DNA from: Lysobacter antibioticus
GTDB taxonomy: Bacteria; Pseudomonadota; Gammaproteobacteria; Xanthomonadales; Xanthomonadaceae
Reading direction: 5' to 3'
Length of the DNA: 64,000 bases
NCBI RefSeq assembly: GCF_000731095.1
Contig: NZ_JMTZ01000068.1
Location: 1-64,000 of the forward strand
The notes below the pieces were generated by a model. The model did no database searches, was not told the DNA's origin, and saw only the letters and a program-made list of their open reading frames with translations. Of this stretch, positions 9,297-17,546 are shown piece by piece. How positions within the stretch are numbered: position 1 is the first letter of the stretch; the number at the start of each line of letters is the position of its first letter. Both the position numbers and the translations under genes were made by a program.

Positions 9297-9896
9297 ATGC
9301 CTGCGAAACATTCCGACGTCGTCGAAGTTCTGCGTTCCAATCTCATCGAATATGGCCGACGTTGGCCGCAGGAAGCCGAACATACGCTGGCGTTTCTAGC
9401 CTTGCTCGACGAGGCCCAGGGCCGCGGCACCGCCCCGGACGGCGCCCTGGCGCCCGGCGACCCCTTCCTGCGCGAGCGCCTGGCCGGCCATTTCACCGGC
9501 GGTGCGTGGCTGATCGACCGGGCCGGGCGCCGGGTCCTGCTGACCCACCACCGCAAACTGGAGCGCTGGCTGCAGCTTGGCGGCCATGCCGACGGCGACC
9601 GCGACCTGGCCCAGGTGGCCCTGCGCGAAGCCGAGGAAGAGTCCGGCCTGACCGGGCTCAGCGTCGAGCCCGAGCTGTTCGACCTCGACCGCCACTGGAT
9701 CCCGGAACGCCGCGACGTCCCCGGCCATTGGCATTACGACCTGCGTTACGTCGTGCGCGCGAGCGACAACGAGGACTACGTGATCAGCGAGGAATCGCTG
9801 GACCTGGCCTGGCGCGAGATCGCCGAATTGCTCGAGGACCCGGGCAGCGACGAGTCGATGCGGCGCATGGCGCGCAAGTGGCTGGATCGTGGCTGA
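9297..9896 (+). CDS. Nudix hydrolase
   Basis: 199 residues from ATG 9297. The Nudix box reads GGHADGDRDLAQVALREAEEESGL: the REAEEE metal-binding helix is intact, but the usual first Glu of GX5E is not at its standard place, as in the subfamily with GGHADGD. It hydrolyses a nucleoside diphosphate linked to another moiety; the substrate is unknown. The upstream helical segment (HSDVVEVLRSNLIEYG) and the strand GAWLIDRAGRRVLLTHH are typical. Its stop lies inside the start of the coq7-like gene (8-bp overlap), so the two are probably cotranscribed. Confidence 0.88.
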   Translation: MPAKHSDVVEVLRSNLIEYGRRWPQEAEHTLAFLALLDEAQGRGTAPDGALAPGDPFLRERLAGHFTGGAWLIDRAGRRVLLTHHRKLERWLQLGGHADGDRDLAQVALREAEEESGLTGLSVEPELFDLDRHWIPERRDVPGHWHYDLRYVVRASDNEDYVISEESLDLAWREIAELLEDPGSDESMRRMARKWLDRG

Positions 9897-10449
9897 GGCG
9901 GCGGCCGTGATGAAACCCGTTACGGCCTCCGGCGATACCGAACTGGGTGGCCGCATCCTGAAGGTCAATCATGCCGGCGAGCATGGCGCGGTCCACATCT
10001 ATGCCGGGCAAATCGCCATGGCGCGGTTCTTCGCGCCGAGGATGTTGAGCGAACTGGCGCATTTCAAGGCCGATGAAGAACGTCATCGGGCTTTGTTCTG
10101 GGCCGAGCTGCAACGCCGCGGCCGCCCGCGCTGCCGCAGCTATTGGTTGTGCGGCATCGGCGGCTATGTCTTGGGCCTGGTGACCGGTTTGTTCGGCGAA
10201 CGCGCGATCGCCGCGACCACGGTCGCTGTCGAACGCGTGGTGTTGCGTCACCTGGTCCATCAACTGCACAGCCTCGATGCCTCCGATCCCGCGGCGAGCA
10301 AGGCGATCTCGACCATCGTCGAGGAAGAGCAGCAGCATCACGACGTCTCGGCCGATCACTTGGTTGCCGATCGCTTCTGGTCTCGCCTGTTGTCGCCGGT
10401 GGTGTCGGCCTCGACCGAAACGGTGATCTGGCTGGGCATGCGGCTGTAG
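9889..10449 (+). CDS. coq7: Coq7-family demethoxyubiquinone hydroxylase
   Basis: Ferritin-like diiron protein (186 residues) of ubiquinone biosynthesis. The ligand motifs are recognisable: HAGEHGAVHIY (first Glu), ADEERHR (ExxH), a central pair of hydrophobic helices (GIGGYVLGLVTGLFGERA) for membrane association, AVERVV, and EEEQQHHD (second ExxH-type site). The substrate quinol is handled at the inner membrane. The start is either GTG 9889, overlapping the Nudix stop, or ATG 9910; both keep the fold. It is somewhat divergent from textbook Coq7, so the exact substrate is inferred. Confidence 0.85.
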   Translation: MAEAAAVMKPVTASGDTELGGRILKVNHAGEHGAVHIYAGQIAMARFFAPRMLSELAHFKADEERHRALFWAELQRRGRPRCRSYWLCGIGGYVLGLVTGLFGERAIAATTVAVERVVLRHLVHQLHSLDASDPAASKAISTIVEEEQQHHDVSADHLVADRFWSRLLSPVVSASTETVIWLGMRL

Positions 10450-10475
10450 AAGCGATTGGCGCTGCGCTCCACAGG

Positions 10476-11015
<540 letters not shown>

Positions 11016-11105
11016 GTGATGTTCGGGGACGTCGTAACTGCGAGGTCTCGATCGGCGTCAACGCCGCCCTCTAGCGAGAGCGGCGTCGTAGCATGCGGCG
11101 CGGGC

Positions 11106-13190
11106 TCAGACCCCGATCGCCGGATCGCTGACGCTGGCCGTGCCGTTTTCGGCATGGCCGGCGATGCGCCGCAGCCAACCCGCATCCGAATCGGAGGTGA
11201 TGCTGAAGTCGTACCAGCGCTTGCTCGTGGCAAGCGGCCAGTGGTCGCGCAGGGTCGCGCCCGGCGCCAGGTCGTAATGGCGCGCCGGTGCGTCGCTGTA
11301 GCGGTTCGCACGCAGGCTCAGGCGGCAGGCGGCGCGGCCGCGGTTGACGAATTCGAGCACCAGCATCTCGCCGATCGCGTCGTGGCGGACCGAGACTTCC
11401 GGGGCCGCACCCTGGGCCGCGGTCGCCTTGAGCAGGTCGCCGCGGAACACGCGCAGGAAACCGTTCGGGCCATAGGCCGAAAGATCGTAGATGCCCTTGG
11501 TGTACTGCTTGGCGCTCCAGTAATCCGACAACTGCGTGCCCGGGTCGAGCGTGTAGTACCAGGGACCGTCGCTGCGGTTGCCGGCATACACGTTGAAACA
11601 GGCGCCGGCGATGCCGTCGTTGCCGAAATCCAGCCAATAACGCCCGCTGCTCGCTTCGATGCGGCCGTCGACGCGCAGCTCGTACGGCAGCGCGCGCGCC
11701 GGCCGCTGGCCGCGTTCCTGGCGCGGCATCCGCGCTTGCGCGGGCGGCTTGGGGGCCGCCAGTTTGCAGCTGGCGTCGGCGCCGGACATGGCGCCGTCGG
11801 TGTCGGGCAGGGCCGGCCACTGCGCATTCGGATTGGCGAAATCGAAGGCCGTGCTGAGGTCGCCGGCAACGGTGCGGCGCCAGGCGCTGATGTTCGGCTC
11901 GGCGATGCCGAAGCGCGCTTCCAGGAAGCGCAGCACCGAGGTGTGGTCGAACACCTGCGAATTGACCCAGCCGCCCTTGCTCCACGGCGAGATCACGAAC
12001 ATCGGCACGCGCACGCCGAGCCCGACCGGCACGCCGTTGTAGTTCTCGGTCGCGGTATCGACCGTGCTCTTGCCGAGGCTGGAGGTGATCGCCGGCAGCG
12101 GCGGCGGCACGTGATCGAAGAAACCGCCGTTCTCGTCGTAGTTGATGATGAAGACGGTCTTGGACCAGACCTCGGGATTGGCGACCAGGGCTTCGAGCAG
12201 GCGCGCGGTCAGCGACTCGCCGTAGGCCGGCGTAGCTTCCGGGTGCTCACTCATGATGTAAGGCGGCACGATCCACGACACCGCGGGCAAGGTGCCTTCG
12301 CGCACGTCCTTGGCGAAATCGGCGATCAGGTATTCGCCGCGCGAGGCCTTGGCGTTCTCGGCGGTGGAACCCGGCGCCCAGGCGCGGCCGCGCTTGTAGA
12401 GTTCGGACTGACGGTCGAGCTTGCGGAAGTTCGCGAAGTAGGGGAGCGAGTTGTCGCCGTAGTTGTCGTGCTCCTGGTACACCCGCCAGGCGATGCCGGC
12501 GTTTTGCAGACGCTCGGCATAAGTCGTCCAGCGATGGCCGACGAAGGTCGGCTTGTCCAGCGCCATGTCCGCGGTCCAGTTGCCGTCGTCGGCGTTGTTG
12601 ACCGCCTGGGGGCCGAAATCGCCGACGGTCATGCCGCTGGTGCCGGCGAACAGGTGCATGCGGTTCGGATTGGTCGGGCCGTGGTGCGAGCAGTAATAGG
12701 CGTCGCACACCGTGAACGCGTCGGCCAGCGCGTAGTAGAACGGCAGGTCCTCGCGGGTGAAATGGCCCATGCACATCGGGCCCTTGGTCGCGACCCAGGC
12801 GTTGTAGTCCTTCCAGCGCGTGTGCGAGCCCTTCCAGCTGTGGTCGATATCGGCCATGCAATGCGCGGCGGTGCTGCGGGTGTCGAGATGGAACGGCAGC
12901 ACGGCCTGCGAGTTGGTCGTCGACTTCGGCTGCTGCCAGACCGTCTTGCCGCCCGGCAGCGGAATCGGGCGCGGATCGTCGAAGCCGCGGACCCCGCGCA
13001 GCGCGCCGAGGTAATGATCGAAGGAGCGGTTTTCCTGCATCAGGATCACCACGTGCTGCACGTCCTGGATCGTGCCGCTGACGCGTGCGGCCGGCGTGGC
13101 GAGCGCAGCGCGGATCGAAGGAGGCAGCAGGCCCAGAGCGGCGGACGCGCCGGCAAGTTTGAGGAAGTCGCGACGGGTGGATGCGGTCAA
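11106..13190 (-). CDS. Tat-exported phospholipase C (phosphocholine-type)
   Basis: 694 residues from a TTG at 13190. That start is chosen because it has ggag 7 bp upstream and leaves the Tat signal STRRDFLKLAGASAALGLLP at the N-terminus; an upstream ATG would add 42 residues without support. The phosphoesterase domain (PF04185 type) starts IQDVQHVVILMQENRSFDHYLG. Key residues include the Glu-Asn of QENRSFDH, HHGPTNPNR, the EHDNYGD segment and IINYDENGGFFDHV. Two repeated beta domains (DUF756 type) lie near residues 505-690. The family cleaves phosphatidylcholine or sphingomyelin outside the cell. It is flanked by long repeat-filled spacers, so it is likely monocistronic. Confidence 0.9.
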   Translation of the reverse strand: MTASTRRDFLKLAGASAALGLLPPSIRAALATPAARVSGTIQDVQHVVILMQENRSFDHYLGALRGVRGFDDPRPIPLPGGKTVWQQPKSTTNSQAVLPFHLDTRSTAAHCMADIDHSWKGSHTRWKDYNAWVATKGPMCMGHFTREDLPFYYALADAFTVCDAYYCSHHGPTNPNRMHLFAGTSGMTVGDFGPQAVNNADDGNWTADMALDKPTFVGHRWTTYAERLQNAGIAWRVYQEHDNYGDNSLPYFANFRKLDRQSELYKRGRAWAPGSTAENAKASRGEYLIADFAKDVREGTLPAVSWIVPPYIMSEHPEATPAYGESLTARLLEALVANPEVWSKTVFIINYDENGGFFDHVPPPLPAITSSLGKSTVDTATENYNGVPVGLGVRVPMFVISPWSKGGWVNSQVFDHTSVLRFLEARFGIAEPNISAWRRTVAGDLSTAFDFANPNAQWPALPDTDGAMSGADASCKLAAPKPPAQARMPRQERGQRPARALPYELRVDGRIEASSGRYWLDFGNDGIAGACFNVYAGNRSDGPWYYTLDPGTQLSDYWSAKQYTKGIYDLSAYGPNGFLRVFRGDLLKATAAQGAAPEVSVRHDAIGEMLVLEFVNRGRAACRLSLRANRYSDAPARHYDLAPGATLRDHWPLATSKRWYDFSITSDSDAGWLRRIAGHAENGTASVSDPAIGV

Positions 13191-13530
13191 GGCCTGGCTC
13201 CGGTGCTGGGCGCGGCGGCGTAGCGCCGCAGGAAAAGATAAGCCTGAGCGGTACAGATTGCAGGTTTGTGGCAGCGTCGCGCCAGCGGGGCGGGTCACGT
13301 TTTCGCAAGCGCGCATGGGCGATCGACAGGGGAAGTTATGTGAGCGTCATCGCGGCGCGCGGATTCGGCGATGCTTTCGTTGCGCTCATGCCGGGATGCA
13401 TATGCGCAAAATTGCAGCGTTTTGAGGCGTTTTCTCGGGGTGATGCAAGCGGCCGACGCGCCAGGGATAGCAGCGATGCAAGTCGCGATCACCCGATCGA
13501 AAGATTCGTGGAGAGCTTGCTTTCGTTTTC

Positions 13531-13764
13531 GCGGGTCACACCGCTCCTACGCGGCGCTGGCGGTCTTCTGTAGGAGCGACGTGAGTCGCGACCCACGTTG
13601 CGCGGAGGGTTTCGTCGTAGCCCGTGATTTCGAGGTCGCGGCTCACGCCGCTCCTACAAGAGCCGATGCACCAGGGGTAGGAGCGACGCAAGTCGCGACC
13701 CACGTTGCGCAGAGGGTTTCGTCGTAGCCGTGGTTTCGCGGTCGCGGCTCGCGCCGCTCCTACC
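13531..13764. repeat. Cluster of alternating REP elements
   Basis: Five REP palindromes alternate in orientation: inverted at about 13531-13550, direct at 13570-13593, inverted at 13636-13658, direct from 13677, inverted at about 13740-13763. The motif 'cacgttgcg.agggtttcgtcgtag' is repeated between them, giving a BIME-like mosaic. The rest of the spacer 13191-13784 carries no supported gene. Confidence 0.85.
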
Positions 13765-13784
13765 CGGAGCGGGACGGACGCTGC

Positions 13785-14249
13785 TCAATCTCGCAACCAC
13801 TTGGTCATCAGCCGGCGCGGATGCGCCGTATAGCCCGCGCGTTCGTAAATGCCGCGCGCATGGGCGTTGTCGTCGTTGACCTCGAGCCGCAAGGCCTCCA
13901 GGCCCTCGGCCCGGCATAGCGCTTCAATCTCGGCCAACGCCCGCTTGGCGAGGCCGCCGCCGCGATGCGCGGGCAACACGAACAATTCGTCGAGCAGGCC
14001 GTAGCGGCCGCCGAATTCCAGGCTGAAACAGAAACCGAGGACGAAATAGCCGGCGATCTCGCCGTCGCGTTCGATCAAACGCAGGCGGCCGGCAGTGGCG
14101 TCGGCCACCAACGTCGCGAGTGCGCGACGCAGGGCGGCCTCGTCCCAGGGCAGGTGCTCGACTTCGTAGAACTCGCGCAGCACCGGCAACAGACGCGGAA
14201 AGTCCGCGTCGGTCGCCGCTGCGAAACGATAGTCGGAACCTTGCGCCAC
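13785..14249 (-). CDS. GNAT-family N-acetyltransferase
   Basis: 154 residues with the GNAT order: an N-terminal DYRFAAATDADFPRLLPVL, the strand EIAGYFVLGFCF, LDELFVLPAHRGGGLAKRALAE (motif A, acetyl-CoA pyrophosphate loop, here HRGGGLAKR) and LRLEVNDDNAHARGIYERAGYTA (motif B). It transfers an acetyl group from acetyl-CoA to an unknown amine. It lies 2 bp after the efpL gene on the same strand, so they are probably cotranscribed. Confidence 0.88.
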   Translation of the reverse strand: MAQGSDYRFAAATDADFPRLLPVLREFYEVEHLPWDEAALRRALATLVADATAGRLRLIERDGEIAGYFVLGFCFSLEFGGRYGLLDELFVLPAHRGGGLAKRALAEIEALCRAEGLEALRLEVNDDNAHARGIYERAGYTAHPRRLMTKWLRD

Positions 14250-14251
14250 GA

Positions 14252-14818
14252 TCAGTCGGCGCGGCCGGCGAATTCGCCTGTGGCCGTGTTGACCAGCACG
14301 CGCTCGCCGTTGCCGATGTATTCCGGAACCATGATCTCGATACCGGTCTGCAACTTGGCCGGCTTCGGACGCTTGGTCGCGGTGCCGCCCTTGAGTTCCG
14401 GCGGGGTCTCGACCACTTCCAGGGCGACGCTGGCCGGCAGCTGCAGCGCCACCGGCTGGTCGTCGATGATCTGCACGTAGCAGCCGCTGAGATCGTCGAC
14501 GATGTAGCCGGCGTCGTCGCCGACCACATCGGCATCGAGCGTATACGGCGTGTAGTCCTCGTCGTCGAGGAACACGAACGCGTCGCCGTCCTTGTACGAA
14601 TAGGTGACCTGGCGGCGGGTCAGTTCGACTTCCTTGAGCTCGTCGTCGCCGCCGACGCTCAGGTCGAACTTGGTGCCGCCCGGAACCGAGTACATGGTGA
14701 AGCGGAACTTGACGTTGCCGCCGCGACCCTGCGGCGAGCTGCGTTCGATGTCGCGCACCTGGTACACGGTGTTGTTGTGCTCGATTACGTTACCTTTCTT
14801 GACGTCGTAGGCTTTCAT
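14252..14818 (-). CDS. efpL: Elongation factor P-like protein EfpL (YeiP)
   Basis: 188 residues, three-domain EF-P fold. The start [16 protein letters not shown], the DYTPYTLD segment and the C-terminal end EFAGRAD match the YeiP branch rather than canonical EF-P. The domain I loop reads [15 protein letters not shown], where canonical EF-P has the modified lysine tip. The family binds the ribosomal E site and relieves stalling at particular peptide motifs. The ATG at 14818 fixes the N-terminus; the sequence upstream is repeat DNA (ggggaat units). Confidence 0.93.
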   Translation of the reverse strand: MKAYDVKKGNVIEHNNTVYQVRDIERSSPQGRGGNVKFRFTMYSVPGGTKFDLSVGGDDELKEVELTRRQVTYSYKDGDAFVFLDDEDYTPYTLDADVVGDDAGYIVDDLSGCYVQIIDDQPVALQLPASVALEVVETPPELKGGTATKRPKPAKLQTGIEIMVPEYIGNGERVLVNTATGEFAGRAD

Positions 14819-14825
14819 GGTTTGG

Positions 14826-14943
14826 GGCCGGGAATGGGGAATGGGGAATGGGGAATAGAGAATCGTGAGAGCAGAAGCCAGCGAACGGGAACTAGAGAGG
14901 GAGCCGCTTTGCGATTCCCGATTCTCCATTCCCGATTCCCGGC
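14826..14943. repeat. ggggaat tandem with inverted partner
   Basis: Units of 'gggaatg' (14830-14856) face 'gattcccgattctccattcccgattccc' (about 14912-14940), able to pair across a 60-bp loop. This repeat type is common in intergenic DNA of Xanthomonadaceae. It separates efpL from the upstream SDR gene. Confidence 0.7.
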
Positions 14944-14944
14944 T

Positions 14945-15715
14945 TTACTTCGGCGCCAACCGCGTCGCGCCGTCGAGGCGGATGGTCTCGCCGTTGAGGT
15001 AACGGTTGCCGAGGATGTAGGCGACCAGGTCGGCGAACTCCTCCGGCCGGCCGAGGCGCGAGGGGAAGGGGATCGAAGCGCTCAGCGACTGCTGCACCGA
15101 GTCCGGCATGCCGTCGACCATCGGGGTCCAGAAGATGCCCGGGGCGACCGTCATCACGCGGATGCCGAAGCGCGAAAATTCGCGCGCCATCGGCAGGGTC
15201 ATGCCGACCACGCCGGCCTTCGAGGCCGAGTACGCGGCCTGGCCGATCTGGCCCTCGTAGGCGGCCACCGAGGCGGTGTTGACGATCACGCCGCGCTCGC
15301 CGTCTTCGCCGGCTTCGTTGTGCTGCATCAGGTTGGCCGCGGCCTTGGCGACGTTGAAGCTGCCGACCAGGTTGACCATGACCGTGGTCTGGAACTGCGA
15401 CAGCGCCATCGGCGCGTCCTTGCCGAGCACGCGGCCGGCGCCGAGGATGCCGGCGCAGTTGATCGTCGCGTTCAAACCGCCGAGGAACTCCTTGGCGGTG
15501 CCGAGGTTGGCGGCCACGCCGGCTTCGTCGGTGACGTCGGTGCGGAAATAGCGGGCCTTGTCGGCGCCCAGTTCGGCGACGGCCAGCGCGCCCTTGTCGT
15601 CGTTGACGTCGAACAGGGCGACCTTGCCGCCGCGGGCGACCAGGTGCTGGGCCACGGCCAGGCCGAGGCCGGAAACGCCGCCGGTGATCACGGCGCGGAC
15701 GTTGTCGAGTTGCAT
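14945..15715 (-). CDS. SDR oxidoreductase, type 2 3-hydroxyacyl-CoA dehydrogenase-like
   Basis: 256-residue short-chain dehydrogenase. The cofactor loop is TGGVSGLGLA (TGxxxGxG), with DV at the strand-2 end, NCAG near residue 90, catalytic Ser in NTASVAAYEGQ, and YSASK (Tyr and Lys). The inserted HNEAGEDGERGVIVNTAS and the C-terminal FPSRLGRPEEFADLV resemble HSD17B10-type enzymes that oxidise 2-methyl-3-hydroxyacyl-CoA in isoleucine or fatty acid breakdown. ATG 15715 is preferred over 15745 because MQLDNVRAVITGG starts at the Rossmann fold. Its likely role fits the branched-chain catabolic genes further on, but this is inference. Confidence 0.82.
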   Translation of the reverse strand: MQLDNVRAVITGGVSGLGLAVAQHLVARGGKVALFDVNDDKGALAVAELGADKARYFRTDVTDEAGVAANLGTAKEFLGGLNATINCAGILGAGRVLGKDAPMALSQFQTTVMVNLVGSFNVAKAAANLMQHNEAGEDGERGVIVNTASVAAYEGQIGQAAYSASKAGVVGMTLPMAREFSRFGIRVMTVAPGIFWTPMVDGMPDSVQQSLSASIPFPSRLGRPEEFADLVAYILGNRYLNGETIRLDGATRLAPK

Positions 15716-15826
15716 GAGCGGTCCTGAAGGCGGAAAGGGCGCCATTCTAAAGGACCCGCCGGGCCGGCGTCGGGGCAGGGTGCTGCAGTCCCTGTGGCCC
15801 GGTCGGGCCCGCCACGCCTTGCAAAT

Positions 15827-16309
15827 CTAAACCGAGCGCAGATACCAGGTGTGGCTGCCGGGCAGTTCCCCGTAGCCCATCGGCGCCTCCAGCAGCTGGA
15901 AACTGTTGCCCTGCAGCAAGCGCTGGGCCTCGCTCATCCGGTCCAGCATCTCGGCATAGCACTGGCCGAAGCCGTAGCCGCGCGCCGTCAGCAGGCATTT
16001 GTCCAGCAGCGCCTGGCCCAGGCCCAGCCCGCGCACCGACGGCAGCAGGTAGAACTTGCGCAGCTCGCAGGTGCCGTCGTCGCCGCCGAGTAAGGGCGCG
16101 ATGCCGGCGCCGCCGCCGAGCTTGCCGTCGCGTTCGACCACGAAATACGCGCTGCGCGGCCGGCTGTAGAAGCGCTGCATGGCATCCACTTCCGGGTCGC
16201 TGACCGAGCCGGCGCCGAATTCCGCCTGCACCTGCCGGGCGATGGCCGCCAGCGCGGCATCGTCGCGGGGCAGGATCGGACGCACTACGACACCGGGCGG
16301 CAAGGTCAT
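15827..16309 (-). CDS. GNAT-family N-acetyltransferase
   Basis: 160 residues from ATG 16309. GNAT motifs: VVVRPILPRDDAALAAI at the start, AYFVVERDGKLGGGAGIAPL, then the motif A CELRKFYLLPSVRGLGLGQALLDKCL with acetyl-CoA loop RGLGLGQ, and a C-terminal YGFGQCYAEML helix. The end (MGYGELPGSHTWYLRSV) resembles bacterial acetyltransferases of small-molecule type. The acceptor is unknown. It is a single gene with no close same-strand partner. Confidence 0.85.
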   Translation of the reverse strand: MTLPPGVVVRPILPRDDAALAAIARQVQAEFGAGSVSDPEVDAMQRFYSRPRSAYFVVERDGKLGGGAGIAPLLGGDDGTCELRKFYLLPSVRGLGLGQALLDKCLLTARGYGFGQCYAEMLDRMSEAQRLLQGNSFQLLEAPMGYGELPGSHTWYLRSV

Positions 16310-16623
16310 GCGGGCGGAACTCTTCGAAGGGATCGGGCTACATCCTCGCTCAGGTCGGGGCGCTTGCGAAGATGTTGAGGCTGGCCGAGGGCGCAGGGAA
16401 CCGCCTGGCGTGCGCCTCCGAACGCCCCGTGTCCGTATTGCCGCTGCGATTGCGTTTATGCGCGCGGCCGCTGGGCCTTGTCTGCTTGGCGAATCATTCT
16501 GGTTCTGTCGCAGATACAGGTTGGGTAGGCCGCGGAAATCCTGGTATGGCAGCATGTCGGCTCCGTCCGCCGTGCCGGCCAGGCCATCCGGCTCCCGCCC
16601 ACAGCAGAGCAGAGGCCTGTTTC
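16310..16623. other. Spacer without supported gene
   Basis: 314 bp between two divergent genes. Reading frames here have no recognisable protein or ribosome site; it should hold the promoters of both genes. No clear hairpin or REP was seen. Confidence 0.5.
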
Positions 16624-17001
16624 ATGCAAGAAGGTTTGAGCGTCCTGGTAGCGCTAAGCGTCGCCCGTGCCCCCTATAACGCGCTGACCCCGGCGGTCGT
16701 ATCCGAGTTCTGCACGCGGTACGGTCTTCCGCCCGAACAGTTTCAGCACCGGTTCGCGCGCTTCGTCGCCTGCGAGTTCGCCATGGGCGAGCTGTCCTAT
16801 GCCGACGCCGACTGCGCCATCAACGATCTGGCCGCTTACGTCTGGCAGGACATACAAGGTCTGGTGCTCCGGATTTATCACGCTTTCGATAGCTGCGAGT
16901 ATCGTCGTTCGCACGATGCTGAAGGTACGATTCCCTGGCAAAAATACACCCTGCCGGAAATCATGGCGTTGCTCGACGAGCAAGGCTGGCTCGTTGAATA
17001 G
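16624..17001 (+). CDS. Small hypothetical protein (125 aa)
   Basis: Unrecognised. The ATG at 16624 is chosen because hydrophobic and helical character starts there (MQEGLSVLVALSVARAPYN), although a longer frame is open upstream. The protein is mostly helical, with aromatic-rich segments (EFCTRYGLPPEQFQHRFARFVACEF, DLAAYVWQDIQGLVLRIYHAF) and an acidic end. No membrane segment, signal peptide or catalytic motif is evident. The DUF4279 gene follows 88 bp downstream on the same strand. Confidence 0.55.
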   Translation: MQEGLSVLVALSVARAPYNALTPAVVSEFCTRYGLPPEQFQHRFARFVACEFAMGELSYADADCAINDLAAYVWQDIQGLVLRIYHAFDSCEYRRSHDAEGTIPWQKYTLPEIMALLDEQGWLVE

Positions 17002-17089
17002 CCGCGACGACAGCGTTCGCCCGTATAGCCGTTGGTAACCGATCGCTCACTGCCTCGGATGCTCTGACATATGAAGATAAGGACAGTCG

Positions 17090-17527
17090 ATGGGCGCTTT
17101 GGATCATTCATTCGCGACACTGCGCCTGTTCGGTGACGATCTCGTTCCGGACGCTATCAGCGCATTGCTGGGGGCGCAGCCGAGTGCAGCGGTAAGCAAG
17201 GGCGAAACGGTTGGAATAGGCGGCGATGGCGCCACCCGGATCGCTAAGACCGGCAGTTGGAGATTGAGAGCGACGAACCGGGAGCCGGAGGATCTGGAAG
17301 CGCAGGTGTTCGAAATTCTCGATCAATTGTCCGCCGACCCGAGCATCTGGCAATCGCTGGCGCGCTACGAACCCGATCTTTTCTGCGGCCTTTTCATGCG
17401 CAGCGGCAACGACGGTCTGGGCCTGTCCCCGAAGGCGTTGCTAGCGCTGGGCCAGCGAGGCATCGAGCTGATCCTGGACATCTACGACCCCGTCGACGAG
17501 GCCGACTCGGTGCAAGGGCCGCCTTGA
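17090..17527 (+). CDS. DUF4279 domain protein
   Basis: 145 residues. The pattern FATLRLFGDDLVPDAISALLGAQPSAAVSKGE at the start, TGSWRL in the middle, and GLGLSPKALLALGQRGIELILDIYDP at the end is that of DUF4279, whose function is not known. It is cytoplasmic by appearance. Members often occur singly in accessory settings. It converges on the GGDEF-EAL gene, with 19 bp between the two stops. Confidence 0.75.
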   Translation: MGALDHSFATLRLFGDDLVPDAISALLGAQPSAAVSKGETVGIGGDGATRIAKTGSWRLRATNREPEDLEAQVFEILDQLSADPSIWQSLARYEPDLFCGLFMRSGNDGLGLSPKALLALGQRGIELILDIYDPVDEADSVQGPP

Positions 17528-17546
17528 GCTGAGGGGAGGCCGCGCC

